Shown piece by piece: positions 43,590 through 57,265 of a stretch of DNA of 64,000 nucleotides. The position numbers and the translations under genes were made by a program. The stretch comes from an uncultured Bacteroidales bacterium (GTDB taxonomy: Bacteria; Bacteroidota; Bacteroidia; Bacteroidales; UBA932): assembly GCA_949300335.1 (NCBI GenBank), contig CASGDV010000123.1, forward strand, positions 1 through 64,000, given 5' to 3'. Positions within the stretch are counted from its first letter, which is position 1, and each line of letters starts with the position of its first letter. The notes under the pieces were generated by a model, which did no database searches, was not told the DNA's origin, and saw only the letters and a list, made by a program, of their open reading frames with translations.

Positions 43590-45635
43590 TTACCTGACAT
43601 TCCTTTTAGGATATACCACCCTGGCATGATGGACCTGCTGCAGATATTCCTTGAGTACCTTGCATACGATATTCAGTTCCTTGATGGAAATATCGGCATC
43701 TTCGAATTGCCCGTCATCCATCTTGGTCTTGAGTATCCTGTCTACAAGTTCTGAAATACTTGCCGGAGAATAATCCTTCAAAGTTCTCGAAGCGGCTTCG
43801 AGAGTATCGCACAGCATGATGATTATCTGCTCTTTTGTGGATGGCTTCTTTCCCTTGTAGTAGAAATCCCCTGCATCATCAGGATCTCCTCCGTCATTCA
43901 GGTATTTGTTGTAAAAATATGCCGTGCATGTAGTACCATGATGTGTGTAGATGAATTCCTTGACAACATCCGGAAGATTATGCTTTTCCGCAAGGTTCAT
44001 TCCGTCCTGGACATGCCTTATGATTTCCTTGGCGCTTTCCCGCGGAGACAGTCCGGCATGGTATTTTGCACCAAGCGTCTCATTTTCTATGAAGCATTGG
44101 GGATTCACTGTCTTGCCTATATCATGATACATTGCACCTGCCCTTATCAATTCCACATTGGCATCTATAGACCTTGCAGCTGCATCGGCAAGATTCATTA
44201 CCTGCAGAGAATGCTGGAAAGTACCCGGAGCATTGTGGGCAAGAATCCTGAGAAGCTTGTTGTTCGTATCGCATAGTTCGACAAGCCTTGTGCTGGATAC
44301 AAGCATGAATACCCTTTCGAACAGGTAGATTATAGGATAGCCTGCCACGGTAAGAAGGGAGCCCAGCAAAAGGAAAAGGACATTCCTGTAATCGTTGAAT
44401 CCCTTAATACCATTTATGAACTCAAACGTGAAATAACCAAGTACGGAAGTAAGGAATACCAGACTGGCAGTGACAAACTGCAGCCATCCCTTGTTGAAAT
44501 AGGAAAACGACATTATTGCCACTACACCGGCAGTAAGATACATTACGAACAGTTCCACTCCGTTATGTGCGAATACAAGCAGGGGAAGCAGCGATATCAT
44601 ATAGACGGGAAGCACAACCCTCTTCTTGAAAAATGCCATCAGATACAGTGCCGACAATGTGAAAGGAATCAGATAGAGTATCTCCGGATTGGTTTTCTCT
44701 GCAATAAAAGTTATTGTAGCAGTAAGAGCAAAAATGGTGAGAAGATACAGATATCTGTTCATTTCGGAAAATATCCTGTAATTCGTGAAATATATCGTGA
44801 AAAACAGCAGGATTACCATTATCAGGACAAGCATGACATTCCCGGACCACAGAAAGAACCTCGGGCCGTCATATCCGAGACTTGCCTCATACTCCACCTT
44901 GTATGAATCGAGAAGCTGTTCGACCTCGGCTGTTATTATCTCTCCGTGCGATACAATGAGCTGGCCGGCATTGACAACCCCCGAAGTAGGAGATACATAA
45001 TTGACGGATTCTTCATGCACCAGTTCTGTCGTCTGGGCATCATAATTCAGATTCGGCACAATCAGGTCATATATTCCGCCTGCGAGACAAAGGGAATCCG
45101 CATTGACCGACGGGACAATGCTCTCCAATGAAGCAAGTATCCTTTCCTGAGCGGATTTGACCGTATATACTTCGGAAATCGGATATTTCGATGCCCTCTT
45201 GTCTTTCTGAATGATAATGACTGCATTTTCGGGCTGGAACTGAGAGTCCCTGACTTCATCGTCAGCCGACTCGGATACTATGCCGCGCCCGTATATATCC
45301 GACAGTATGCTGACCAGATATGTCTTCAGGCTGTCAAGGGATGCCAGTTCCAGTGACTCTGCCTGCCTTTTTTTCTGAAGTTCGACTTCGGAAACATACT
45401 GGTAATAAGGAATTACGCTGGTACCTATCCTTTCCTTTTCGCGCTGAATCTGTTCATCCGTTTTCAGAATCGGGAAATCGAATTGGGCGATGAGGGTCTC
45501 GTACATCCATGTAGACCCTTTCCTGTAATCATAGTTGAACTTCCCGCTCCTCGGCAGTATCAGGACAAGAATCAGAAACAGTACACATAAAGGCAGATAA
45601 ACCTTGAATCCGCGTGGAAAATTAACCTTTGCCAT
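43590..45635 (-). CDS. PgpH-type 7TM HD-domain phosphohydrolase
   Basis: Membrane protein of 681 residues: an N-terminal helix (about 11-28), an extracytoplasmic 7TMR-HDED domain (about 35-255), a cluster of seven helices (about 262-460) and a cytosolic HDIG domain with HSLQVMNLADAA, AGAMYHDIGKT (HD metal pair) and YTHHGTT. Homologues such as Listeria PgpH hydrolyse c-di-AMP; that activity is likely but unproven here. It follows the acyltransferase-like gene by 11 bases, so it ends the spt operon. Confidence 0.9.
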   Translation of the reverse strand: MAKVNFPRGFKVYLPLCVLFLILVLILPRSGKFNYDYRKGSTWMYETLIAQFDFPILKTDEQIQREKERIGTSVIPYYQYVSEVELQKKRQAESLELASLDSLKTYLVSILSDIYGRGIVSESADDEVRDSQFQPENAVIIIQKDKRASKYPISEVYTVKSAQERILASLESIVPSVNADSLCLAGGIYDLIVPNLNYDAQTTELVHEESVNYVSPTSGVVNAGQLIVSHGEIITAEVEQLLDSYKVEYEASLGYDGPRFFLWSGNVMLVLIMVILLFFTIYFTNYRIFSEMNRYLYLLTIFALTATITFIAEKTNPEILYLIPFTLSALYLMAFFKKRVVLPVYMISLLPLLVFAHNGVELFVMYLTAGVVAIMSFSYFNKGWLQFVTASLVFLTSVLGYFTFEFINGIKGFNDYRNVLFLLLGSLLTVAGYPIIYLFERVFMLVSSTRLVELCDTNNKLLRILAHNAPGTFQHSLQVMNLADAAARSIDANVELIRAGAMYHDIGKTVNPQCFIENETLGAKYHAGLSPRESAKEIIRHVQDGMNLAEKHNLPDVVKEFIYTHHGTTCTAYFYNKYLNDGGDPDDAGDFYYKGKKPSTKEQIIIMLCDTLEAASRTLKDYSPASISELVDRILKTKMDDGQFEDADISIKELNIVCKVLKEYLQQVHHARVVYPKRNVR

Positions 45636-45646
45636 ATTACAGAAAA

Positions 45647-46894
45647 TTATGGAACATATTTCATCGGAACATAGCTGAATTCATCCGACACATAGGAATA
45701 TATGTCATTGTCATTCAGAAGGCGCACGAATCTCCTGCCCGTATCACAGTCATTTTCGGACGAAGAAATACCTATGAGCATCTCACCCTTGAAAATTATG
45801 CTTGAAAGCGAGTAAGAGTGCAGTGCTGCAGGAAGAACCGGATAAATCTCCGTTATATACTGCTTGAGTGAATCCGGAATCATGACATTCCCGATATGGC
45901 ATATATCGTAAGTCGACAGAGCCGTCCTCTTTTTCATTATATCTTCGGCCTGACCGCATGAAATCTTCTCGAGATCGGAAATCAGACGCTGTGCGCTGTA
46001 TGCCAGGGCATCGTGCTTCAACTGAGCTTCAAGAAGCTTTTTCTGAGACATTACAACTGTCCCGAAAGGATATTCGGTTATATTTCTGTTGTAGGCCAGA
46101 TACAGCGATGTGAAGAAGCTCCTGACCGTCGCAGTGGGAAAGTACGGCCGAAGATTTGTCTTGATTGAAGCAACCACGAACTCTCCGGCTCCTACATCGC
46201 CCCTGTTTTTTTCATATAGCACATGGGAAAAAAGCGGAGTCACATAATTCAGGGGACCTCCTGAAAATGCGCACATGTCTCCCTTGAGCTTTGACAGCGG
46301 AATACGCACCTGCGTAAAATAACATATTCCATTATTTCCTGCCGGCAGCTGGAAGGCCTTTGCATCCATATACCAGATAGGGCGTGATGCCTGTATATCC
46401 TCCAGCCTCGACAGGGAATCCCCCGCCTCGGCATCAAAAAAGCTTTCATTTACCGTTTTGACAGTACCGTCATTGTTTACCGGCAGGTCACTCAATTGTA
46501 TATATCTGAAAACCAACGCCTTGATAAAGACCAAAGCACCGCTTTCATCACACAGGGATCTGTGGAAATCCAGGAAGATTGTCTTGTATCTGTATGAAAT
46601 ACGGAAAAGATAACCGGCAAGTTCATCGCTGCCGGCCTCCCATTCAGCATTCATATCCTCGGTCCTGAATACAGGAAACGGCTTCTCCGCTTTCCTGAAG
46701 GAATAACCTTTTTTGTCGAGACCGGCTGAAAACTGCGGCAGCCTCTTCAGGATATCTCCAACGGCAGCTTTCAAAACAGAGTCCTTCAAAGTCACGGTAA
46801 GCGATACTACAAAACCGAAAGTGCTCCCTTTTCCGGAAGACAGATGCATATAAGCTTCTCCCGCGATATCGGGTATCAGATAATTCTCACTCAT
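45647..46894 (-). CDS. Condensation/acyltransferase-like protein with altered active-site motif
   Basis: 415-residue cytosolic protein resembling the chloramphenicol-acetyltransferase/condensation superfamily. The expected HHxxxDG-type motif appears as FHRSLCDESGAL (110-121): aligned on D-x-x-G-A-L, the catalytic His position is Arg112 (a His sits one place earlier, 111) and the Gly after Asp116 is Glu117. The rest of the two-lobe layout, including the late SSIIFKGEMLIGISS strand, looks preserved. It starts with an ATGA overlap with the SDR gene. By context it could act on a sphingoid base, or be a non-catalytic partner; this is inference. Confidence 0.65.
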   Translation of the reverse strand: MSENYLIPDIAGEAYMHLSSGKGSTFGFVVSLTVTLKDSVLKAAVGDILKRLPQFSAGLDKKGYSFRKAEKPFPVFRTEDMNAEWEAGSDELAGYLFRISYRYKTIFLDFHRSLCDESGALVFIKALVFRYIQLSDLPVNNDGTVKTVNESFFDAEAGDSLSRLEDIQASRPIWYMDAKAFQLPAGNNGICYFTQVRIPLSKLKGDMCAFSGGPLNYVTPLFSHVLYEKNRGDVGAGEFVVASIKTNLRPYFPTATVRSFFTSLYLAYNRNITEYPFGTVVMSQKKLLEAQLKHDALAYSAQRLISDLEKISCGQAEDIMKKRTALSTYDICHIGNVMIPDSLKQYITEIYPVLPAALHSYSLSSIIFKGEMLIGISSSENDCDTGRRFVRLLNDNDIYSYVSDEFSYVPMKYVP

Positions 46895-47727
46895 TTTTTA
46901 TGAAAAGGGCTATTGGGTTCTTTGGCCATGTAACTGAACTCAAGTCGGTCTGTAAGACGCGGGAAAAACTTGTGTACCCATACGGTAAGTTTTCCTATAG
47001 GGGTAAGTATCATCTCCGACTTTCTTTCCGACAGTCCGTCGGCAAGATATTCCGCAACTTTTTCGGCTGTCATCATCTTTCCCTCGTCACGCGGTGTGCT
47101 CCCCTGTCTGGTACCGTCGGCCGTCAAAGCAGCATTCCTCACATTCGATGCCGTAAACCCCGGAGCAAATACCATGACATGAAGACCGTCATACAGATGC
47201 TCTATCCTCAGCGTGTCAAGAAATCCGCGGATTGCATATTTTGAGGAAGAATAGCCTGTCCTTCCGGGCAGTCCGGCGTAACCCGCTATGGATATGACAC
47301 CTACAACAGAACCCTTCGACTCGAGAAGATACGGAAGTGCATATTTGGTACAATATACGGTTCCCCAGAAATTGACATCCATCAAGGTCTTCAATACGGA
47401 AAGATCCAGATCCCGAAACATAGCACGCATGGACAAGCCCGCATTATTGACAAGGATATCTATCCTGCCGAACTTATCCACGGCCTTTTCCACGAGATTG
47501 CGGCAGTCCTCCTCTTTTGACACATCTGTCTTCACGCACAATATCCGAGAACGGTCCGCAGTCATTCCTTCAGCCTCATGTTCAAGCTTGTCAATTGACC
47601 TTGCCGCAAGGACAAGTCTGGCACCGAGAGTTCCGAATAATTTGGCAGAAGCCAACCCAATTCCTGAGCTGGCTCCCGTCACAATAATTACTTTATCTTG
47701 AAAGTAACCTTTTTTCATCTTTGACAA
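46891..47727 (-). CDS. Short-chain dehydrogenase, candidate 3-ketosphinganine reductase
   Basis: Classical SDR of 278 residues. NADP-binding TGASSGIGLA (about 17-26), LVNNAGLSM, and the catalytic Ser and Tyr-x3-Lys in SIAGYAGLPGRTGYSSSKYA. The C-terminal hydrophobic stretch and basic tail resemble membrane-associated ketosphinganine reductases. It lies 2 bases after spt and overlaps the next gene by 4 bases, so reduction of 3-ketosphinganine to sphinganine is the likely role; other keto-acyl substrates are possible. Confidence 0.8.
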   Translation of the reverse strand: MSKMKKGYFQDKVIIVTGASSGIGLASAKLFGTLGARLVLAARSIDKLEHEAEGMTADRSRILCVKTDVSKEEDCRNLVEKAVDKFGRIDILVNNAGLSMRAMFRDLDLSVLKTLMDVNFWGTVYCTKYALPYLLESKGSVVGVISIAGYAGLPGRTGYSSSKYAIRGFLDTLRIEHLYDGLHVMVFAPGFTASNVRNAALTADGTRQGSTPRDEGKMMTAEKVAEYLADGLSERKSEMILTPIGKLTVWVHKFFPRLTDRLEFSYMAKEPNSPFHKK

Positions 47728-47729
47728 TA

Positions 47730-48989
47730 TTAATGCAATCCCATGTCAACGATGTCTCCTCCGTCATATTCTCCCCTCTCCAGTTTTGCCCTGACTTCTG
47801 CAAATGTCTTCAGGGTATATTCGACATCTTCCATCGAATGGGCTGCGGTCGGGATGACCCTGAATATAATCATACCCTTAGGAATGACAGGATAAACCAC
47901 AATCGAACAGAAAATACCGTAATTCTCTCTCAGGTCGACAGCTATCTTCGTTGCCTGCGCCACACCGCCCTTGATTGCAACCGGAGTAACACAAGCTTCT
48001 GCCGGTCCTATTTCGAATCCAAGTTTTCTGAATCCGTCCTGCAAAGCTCTTGTAACCTTGAACAGTTTCTTGCGGAGCTCGTCGCCCTCTGCGCTGCGGA
48101 TAATCTCGAGTCTCTTCAATCCACCCTCGACGAAAGCCATAGGAAGTGATTTAGCATAAATCTGTGACCTCAGATTATATCTCAGATAATCTATGATGAC
48201 CTTCGGTCCTGCAACGAAACCTCCGATGCTGGCCATAGACTTCGCATATGCACCGATATAGAGATCGACTTCATCCATTACTCCGAAATGCTCTGATGTT
48301 CCGCGGCCATGCTCTCCCATAACTCCGAAACCATGGGCATCATCTATCAGTATCCTGAAATTGTACTTTTTCTTCAATGCTACTATCTCATTGAGATTTC
48401 CGAGAGCACCGGTCATTCCGTACACACCCTCGGTTATCAAAAGGATGCCGCCACCCGTTTCCTCACAGAGTTTTGTTGCCCTTTTCAATGTAGCCTCACA
48501 ACTTTCGATATCATTGTGGCGGTATGTCATTCTCTTTCCCATATGCAGTCTTGCACCGTCGATAAGACACGCATGAGCTTCGGAATCATAGACAATCACA
48601 TCATGTCTGTCCATAAGGGCATCAATCGTGGATATGATACCCTGATAACCGAAGTTGAAAAGGAAAGCATCTTCCTTCTTCTCGAAATCGGCCAGTTCGC
48701 GCTCGAACTTTTCATGCAAAGCCGTATGGCCCGACATCATACGGCTTCCCATCGGATATGCAAGCCCCCATTTTGCGGCAGCTTCGGCATCGGTTTTCCT
48801 AACTTCCGGATGATTGGCCAGTCCCAGATAATTGTTAAGACTCCAGCAAAGAACTTCCCTTCCCTGGAAAATCATGTGCGGTCCGAGTTCGCCTTCAAGT
48901 TTCGGATACATGTAATAACCGAAAGCCTGTTTTCTGTATTGTCCGAGAGGACCTCCCGAATCCCTCGCAATTCTGTCAAAAATATCCAT
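47730..48989 (-). CDS. spt: Serine palmitoyltransferase
   Basis: PLP-dependent alpha-oxoamine synthase that condenses serine with an acyl-CoA (or acyl-ACP) to 3-ketosphinganine, first step of sphingolipid synthesis. The PLP lysine is Lys250 in AYAKSMASIGGFVAG, which is the SPT form rather than the TLGKALG form of glycine acetyltransferase; IDDAHGFGVMGEHGRG (Asp217, His219) binds the cofactor. 419 residues versus about 395. It may instead be labelled 2-amino-3-ketobutyrate ligase by automated tools. First gene of the four-gene unit, 33 bases after gyrB. Confidence 0.88.
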   Translation of the reverse strand: MDIFDRIARDSGGPLGQYRKQAFGYYMYPKLEGELGPHMIFQGREVLCWSLNNYLGLANHPEVRKTDAEAAAKWGLAYPMGSRMMSGHTALHEKFERELADFEKKEDAFLFNFGYQGIISTIDALMDRHDVIVYDSEAHACLIDGARLHMGKRMTYRHNDIESCEATLKRATKLCEETGGGILLITEGVYGMTGALGNLNEIVALKKKYNFRILIDDAHGFGVMGEHGRGTSEHFGVMDEVDLYIGAYAKSMASIGGFVAGPKVIIDYLRYNLRSQIYAKSLPMAFVEGGLKRLEIIRSAEGDELRKKLFKVTRALQDGFRKLGFEIGPAEACVTPVAIKGGVAQATKIAVDLRENYGIFCSIVVYPVIPKGMIIFRVIPTAAHSMEDVEYTLKTFAEVRAKLERGEYDGGDIVDMGLH

Positions 48990-49022
48990 AACTATTCAAA
49001 TTTTAGTACATATTATTCAAAA

Positions 49023-52815
<3,793 letters not shown>

Positions 52816-52833
52816 AATTCAATATCCATTTAA

Positions 52834-55800
52834 TTAATTCGATGCAGAAGAAATGCTGTCAGCAGAAGCCGATGCGGAAACAAGCACCTTAAGTTTTTCC
52901 AGCCTCAACTGTACGTTTTCAGTCACGTCATCCCTGTCTCCGGATGGAGTATAGCCAGTCAGTATGCTCTCATAAGTGGCCTGTGCCTGCTCGAACTCGC
53001 CGCGTTCAACGAACGAATCTCCAAGAACGATGAAGGCCTTGGCAAGCCAATACTGCTGGGAAGTGCCAGAATCCGCAAACGCGTAAACCAGATTTTCCAC
53101 ATTTGCGAAATCACCTCTGTCATACTTGTCGGTTATAATCAGATAGGCAGCTTCCGCTCCTTCCGGGAATGACGGATTTGCAGACAATTCCTCCAGTACG
53201 GCAAAAGCCTCGTTCCTTCTGCTCGTCGCAAGATACGACTTGGCAAGAATATATTTGGCTTCACGCTTCAGGTCGGCATCGGCCCTGTTGTCTCCGATTA
53301 CCTGACCGGCATATTTCTCAGCTTCCTGGAAATTGCGCCACCTGTAGGCCGAACGCATCATCCCGGTTACAGCTGCAAACTTGTTGTTTTCAAGAACAGC
53401 TATACGGCTCAGTGATGAATATCCCCTGTATGCATCCTCATACCTTTCTAGACTGTATGATATGTTGGCATAATTCAATGTGGACAGTTCCGCGAAAGCC
53501 CCTTCACCGGAATTCATCACCTTCATATAATAATCGCAAGCCTGTTCCTTCTGATTCAGGTTCTTGTATGCTTCGGCTATATAAAAACAGGCCTGCTGCA
53601 ATTTCGCTCCCTGAGGATATTTTTCAATATAAGACTTGAGGGAGACCAGAGCCTTTTCGTAATTCTCGGAAAGGAATATCTGTTCAGCGGCATTGAAAAT
53701 CATCATTTCCTTCTCGTCATCCGTCTTCAGGGATGATTTGCCGATACTTTCTATATATGCAAGATATTCTTCAGGGTTGTTCTGAGTCTGGTAAAGAGAC
53801 TCTATTGCAAGAAGGGCGTCATCCGCATAACCGGTCATTCCCAGCTTTTCAACCACAGTCTTGTAGTATTCCAATGCTTTTTTCGAATCCGACTGGTTCA
53901 TGGCAATAGTCCCAAGTTCAATATAGGAGCGGGCTATGAATGTACTGTCCTTTACCGAAGCTATAAGCCTGTTGAAACAATCTTTCGCACTTTCATTATC
54001 CTCCTTCCTTTCATACGATCTTCCGAGTTCGAAAAGCGCCTCCGAATAGAACGGAGCAGATGGAGAGGCCTTGTCGACATTCGACAAAAGAGCTATTTTA
54101 CGATTATTGTCATTTTCCAGACCATAGGACATGGCAGCCTGATAATACGGATATATGTCATTCACATTGAAGTAGTCCGCAAGTACGGCATCATATGCCT
54201 TCGCGGCGGCACGGTAGTCTCCCTGCGTAAATTGACAGTCCGCAATACGCAGCATGGCCTCTTTCCTGTATTTGACGGAGGCTCCGTCAAGATATGCATC
54301 GAACCATTTGACGGCGTTAGGATAATCTCCGGTCTTGAAATGGCAGTATGCTATTCCATAAACTATCAGATAAGACTCAGGAAGTCCGTACAATGCCGAT
54401 ATGTTATACAGTTCGGTATACATGTCCAAAGCTTCCCCGTACTGTTTGTTGCGGTAGTAGGATTCGGCAAGCCAGAATCTGGAAAGCTGGTTGAACATTC
54501 CCCGTCTGTCGGAATAATAGGCCGCGGCTTTCAGATATGGTATGGCATCCCGGTATGAACCGCGTTCAACGAGCTGATAGGCCCTGAGATAATTGGCCTT
54601 CATGTAATTTGACTTCATATCCGGGTCAAGCTCGTCAATCTGGTCATACGCGGCCACAGCGGCTGCATAATCACGTCCGTGCAAAGCCGCCACCGCCATG
54701 TAGCTGTATATCTTGTCTCCCTTCTCGATATCCGGATAGCGTTTCAGATAAGAATTGAATACCGAATAATCGTCATTCAGATCGAACGCCAGCTTCGCAT
54801 AATTGAAATATGCATCTTCAGCTATATCCGGATCGAAACTGAACATCGAAGCCGCCTGGAAAGCATCCATGGCCGCAACCTTGTTCTTTGTCTGGATATA
54901 ACTGTATCCGAGATGATAGTTCGCAATCTGTCCCAGCGAATCGGTCCTGTCTGTCATCATCGAGAAATTGTCAATCGCTCCCTGGTAATCCCTGACAGCG
55001 TAAAGTACGGAACCGGCATAAAAGTAATCGCTCCTGTTTTTCGGAGAATTCCTGCCGGCATTTAGGTCATAATAATGCCTTGCCTTGTCCGCATCCCCGA
55101 GAACAAGATAAGATTCAGACACCATCCTGGCCAGTTTGGCGAACCTGTCCGCCGAAGCTTTCTCTATCTGTTCCGGCCCGTGCTTGATAACATAATCGTA
55201 ATTCTTCAGCATGAAATGACATTCGACCAGAAAATATTCCGACAATTCCGCAAACCTCCCGTCTTTGGCAGATTTCTCGAACCATGATATCGCCTCCGCA
55301 AAATTCTTGTCCGTATAGTTGATATATGCCGCGGCATAGCGTGCAGGAGCCGTATAATCCGAATGTCTGTCATTCTCCATTTCCTCGAAACGTATCAGAG
55401 CCCTGTCCATATTTCCGTTTTCAAAATCACAATACGCCTTCTTGAAAAGGAACTCCGGAACCTGACGTCTGTAAAGCTGATGTCTGGAAAGCTGTTCAAA
55501 CTGTTCAGAAGCCTTGGCATAGCGGTCTTCATCAAAAAGATTCAGAGCATACAGAAACCTCATCTGAGGTATATATCCGGAATACGGAAAATCCCCGATA
55601 TAATGCTCCAGCATGTTTTCATATCCGTCCGCCTTCATGTTTATGGCACACAAAAGCATATATCCCTGAATATCGACATCCCTGTCAGGCTCAGGAACTC
55701 TCTCGAGAACCGCTCTGGCATGATCGAACATTCCCCTCTCATATAGCTTTACAGCCTGTTTCAACTCTTTCCCGCCATCAGTACGGGCTGCCATGTTTCC

Positions 55801-55854
55801 GGCAGTGAGAATAAGTATCAGTACAGCAGCTGACACAAATTTCAATTTATTCAT
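52834..55854 (-). CDS. Large periplasmic TPR-repeat protein
   Basis: 1006 residues: a signal peptide (about 1-23) followed by tetratricopeptide repeats nearly end to end, visible as recurring A-x-x-x-Y/F...A patterns (for example YRDAIPYLKAAAYY, GDYPNAVKWFDAYL, SKKALEYYKTVVEK, YEKALVSLKSYIEKYP). It should work as an interaction scaffold in the periplasm. The next gene is the outer-membrane barrel, so the two probably act together. A -7 box (minus TAATTTTG, 55878-55871) precedes it. Confidence 0.85.
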   Translation of the reverse strand: MNKLKFVSAAVLILILTAGNMAARTDGGKELKQAVKLYERGMFDHARAVLERVPEPDRDVDIQGYMLLCAINMKADGYENMLEHYIGDFPYSGYIPQMRFLYALNLFDEDRYAKASEQFEQLSRHQLYRRQVPEFLFKKAYCDFENGNMDRALIRFEEMENDRHSDYTAPARYAAAYINYTDKNFAEAISWFEKSAKDGRFAELSEYFLVECHFMLKNYDYVIKHGPEQIEKASADRFAKLARMVSESYLVLGDADKARHYYDLNAGRNSPKNRSDYFYAGSVLYAVRDYQGAIDNFSMMTDRTDSLGQIANYHLGYSYIQTKNKVAAMDAFQAASMFSFDPDIAEDAYFNYAKLAFDLNDDYSVFNSYLKRYPDIEKGDKIYSYMAVAALHGRDYAAAVAAYDQIDELDPDMKSNYMKANYLRAYQLVERGSYRDAIPYLKAAAYYSDRRGMFNQLSRFWLAESYYRNKQYGEALDMYTELYNISALYGLPESYLIVYGIAYCHFKTGDYPNAVKWFDAYLDGASVKYRKEAMLRIADCQFTQGDYRAAAKAYDAVLADYFNVNDIYPYYQAAMSYGLENDNNRKIALLSNVDKASPSAPFYSEALFELGRSYERKEDNESAKDCFNRLIASVKDSTFIARSYIELGTIAMNQSDSKKALEYYKTVVEKLGMTGYADDALLAIESLYQTQNNPEEYLAYIESIGKSSLKTDDEKEMMIFNAAEQIFLSENYEKALVSLKSYIEKYPQGAKLQQACFYIAEAYKNLNQKEQACDYYMKVMNSGEGAFAELSTLNYANISYSLERYEDAYRGYSSLSRIAVLENNKFAAVTGMMRSAYRWRNFQEAEKYAGQVIGDNRADADLKREAKYILAKSYLATSRRNEAFAVLEELSANPSFPEGAEAAYLIITDKYDRGDFANVENLVYAFADSGTSQQYWLAKAFIVLGDSFVERGEFEQAQATYESILTGYTPSGDRDDVTENVQLRLEKLKVLVSASASADSISSASN

Positions 55855-55870
55855 TACAGGTTATTTTTTA

Positions 55871-55899
55871 CAAAATTAGCTATTTTTTGCGTATATTTG
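55871..55899. promoter_or_regulatory. Divergent -7 boxes: TPR gene (-) and FtsE-like gene (+)
   Basis: Minus TAATTTTG at 55878-55871 and plus TATATTTG at 55892-55899. -33 elements are weak for both. The plus box lies inside the longer FtsE-like reading frame, so that start (55887) is not used. Confidence 0.5.
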
Positions 55900-55922
55900 T
55901 AGCTTATGAATACAAATTTAGT

Positions 55923-56603
55923 ATGGAAGAACGGAATCCTGTAATATCATTTCGGAACGCCGATATTCTAAACGGTGAAAACAGAGTCATATATGGACTG
56001 GACCTGGAAGTCTTCCCCGGAGATTTCGTATATATAGTAGGCAAGGTCGGTACGGGCAAGACATCGATAATAAGGACTATTATAGCTGAAAATCCTCTCG
56101 GCAGCGGCAATGCAACTGTCTGCGGATATGATCTTACCTGCATCAAGCCCAAGGAGATTCCTTTTCTCAGAAGGAAGATAGGAGTCGTATTCCAGGACTT
56201 CCAGCTCCTCATGGACAGGAACGTGGAGGACAACCTCTCTTTTGTACTTAAAGCTACCGGCTGGAAAGATACCGGAAAGATAACCAGGAGAATCACGGAA
56301 GTCTTGAAATCCGTAGGCATGGACAGGAAGTCGCACAAGATGCCTCATCAGCTGTCCGGGGGAGAACAGCAGAGGATAGCCATTGCACGTTCGCTCCTGA
56401 ACAAGCCTGAAGTTATAATAGCCGACGAACCTACGGGGAACCTGGACAATGAGACTGCCGAAGGAATAATGCAGCTTCTTACCTCGATAAACCGTGAAGA
56501 AGGCACTGCGATAGTGATGGTGACGCACAACCAGGCCATATATGAAAAACATAAAGGTCGTGTGATGGTGTGCAAGGATGAAAAATGTACGGAGGCCATA
56601 TGA
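55923..56603 (+). CDS. ftsE: FtsE-like ABC transporter ATP-binding protein
   Basis: 226-residue ATPase. Walker A GKVGTGKTS, the LSGGEQQR signature and Walker B VIIADEPTGNLD with MVTHN are complete. The sequence is FtsE-like (FLRRKIGVVFQDFQLL); in other bacteria FtsE works with FtsX to activate cell-wall hydrolases at the septum. No ftsX is next to it. Start 55923 is chosen because the -7 box TATATTTG at 55892-55899 lies within the longer frame. nth overlaps its stop by 4 bases. Confidence 0.85.
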   Translation: MEERNPVISFRNADILNGENRVIYGLDLEVFPGDFVYIVGKVGTGKTSIIRTIIAENPLGSGNATVCGYDLTCIKPKEIPFLRRKIGVVFQDFQLLMDRNVEDNLSFVLKATGWKDTGKITRRITEVLKSVGMDRKSHKMPHQLSGGEQQRIAIARSLLNKPEVIIADEPTGNLDNETAEGIMQLLTSINREEGTAIVMVTHNQAIYEKHKGRVMVCKDEKCTEAI

Positions 56604-57253
56604 AACGTTCTGAGCGCAGGGAACTCTATGCAAATGTCCTGAAGTGGTTTATGGAAAACGTTCCTTCCCCATCTACCGAACTTCACTATGATTCGCCTTT
56701 CCATCTGCTGATTGCAGTGATACTTTCCGCACAGTGTACGGACAAGAGGGTGAACATGTATACACCTGATATTTTCAGGCGTTTCCCTGACCCCAAGACA
56801 CTGGCAGAGGCTTCGTTTGAAGAAGTCTACAGTCTCATCAGCTCAATTTCATTCCCCAACAACAAGGCAAGACATCTTATCGGGATGGCCGCAATGCTAT
56901 GCGACAGGTTTTCAGGAGAAGTCCCGTCTGATCCGGAAGAATTGACAGAGCTTCCCGGGGTGGGAAGGAAAACGGCCAACGTGATAGCATCCGTCATCTA
57001 CTCCAAGCCTGTCATTGCCGTAGATACCCATGTTTTCAGGGTATCCGGAAGAATAGGTCTGTCGGACGGAAAGACAGTAAATGCGGTGGAAAAGGAACTG
57101 ACGGAAAACATTCCGCCGGAAATGAGGGCAGATGCCCACCACTGGCTCATTCTCCACGGACGTTATGTATGCACCGCACGGAAGCCCAAATGCGATAAAT
57201 GCGGACTGAAGGAATGGTGCAGGGAATACAGAACCTCGAATATCACTATATAA
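56600..57253 (+). CDS. nth: Endonuclease III
   Basis: Base-excision-repair DNA glycosylase/AP lyase for oxidised pyrimidines. The helix-hairpin-helix LPGVGRKTANV carries the catalytic Lys124, VDTHVFRVSGR the catalytic Asp142, and the C-terminal [4Fe-4S] cluster is bound by Cys191, 198, 201 and 207 (C-x6-C-x2-C-x5-C). 217 residues. The ATG at 56600 overlaps the ftsE stop as ATGA, which favours it over the earlier start at 56585. Confidence 0.96.
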   Translation: MKRSERRELYANVLKWFMENVPSPSTELHYDSPFHLLIAVILSAQCTDKRVNMYTPDIFRRFPDPKTLAEASFEEVYSLISSISFPNNKARHLIGMAAMLCDRFSGEVPSDPEELTELPGVGRKTANVIASVIYSKPVIAVDTHVFRVSGRIGLSDGKTVNAVEKELTENIPPEMRADAHHWLILHGRYVCTARKPKCDKCGLKEWCREYRTSNITI

Positions 57254-57265
57254 AACAATATCGCC

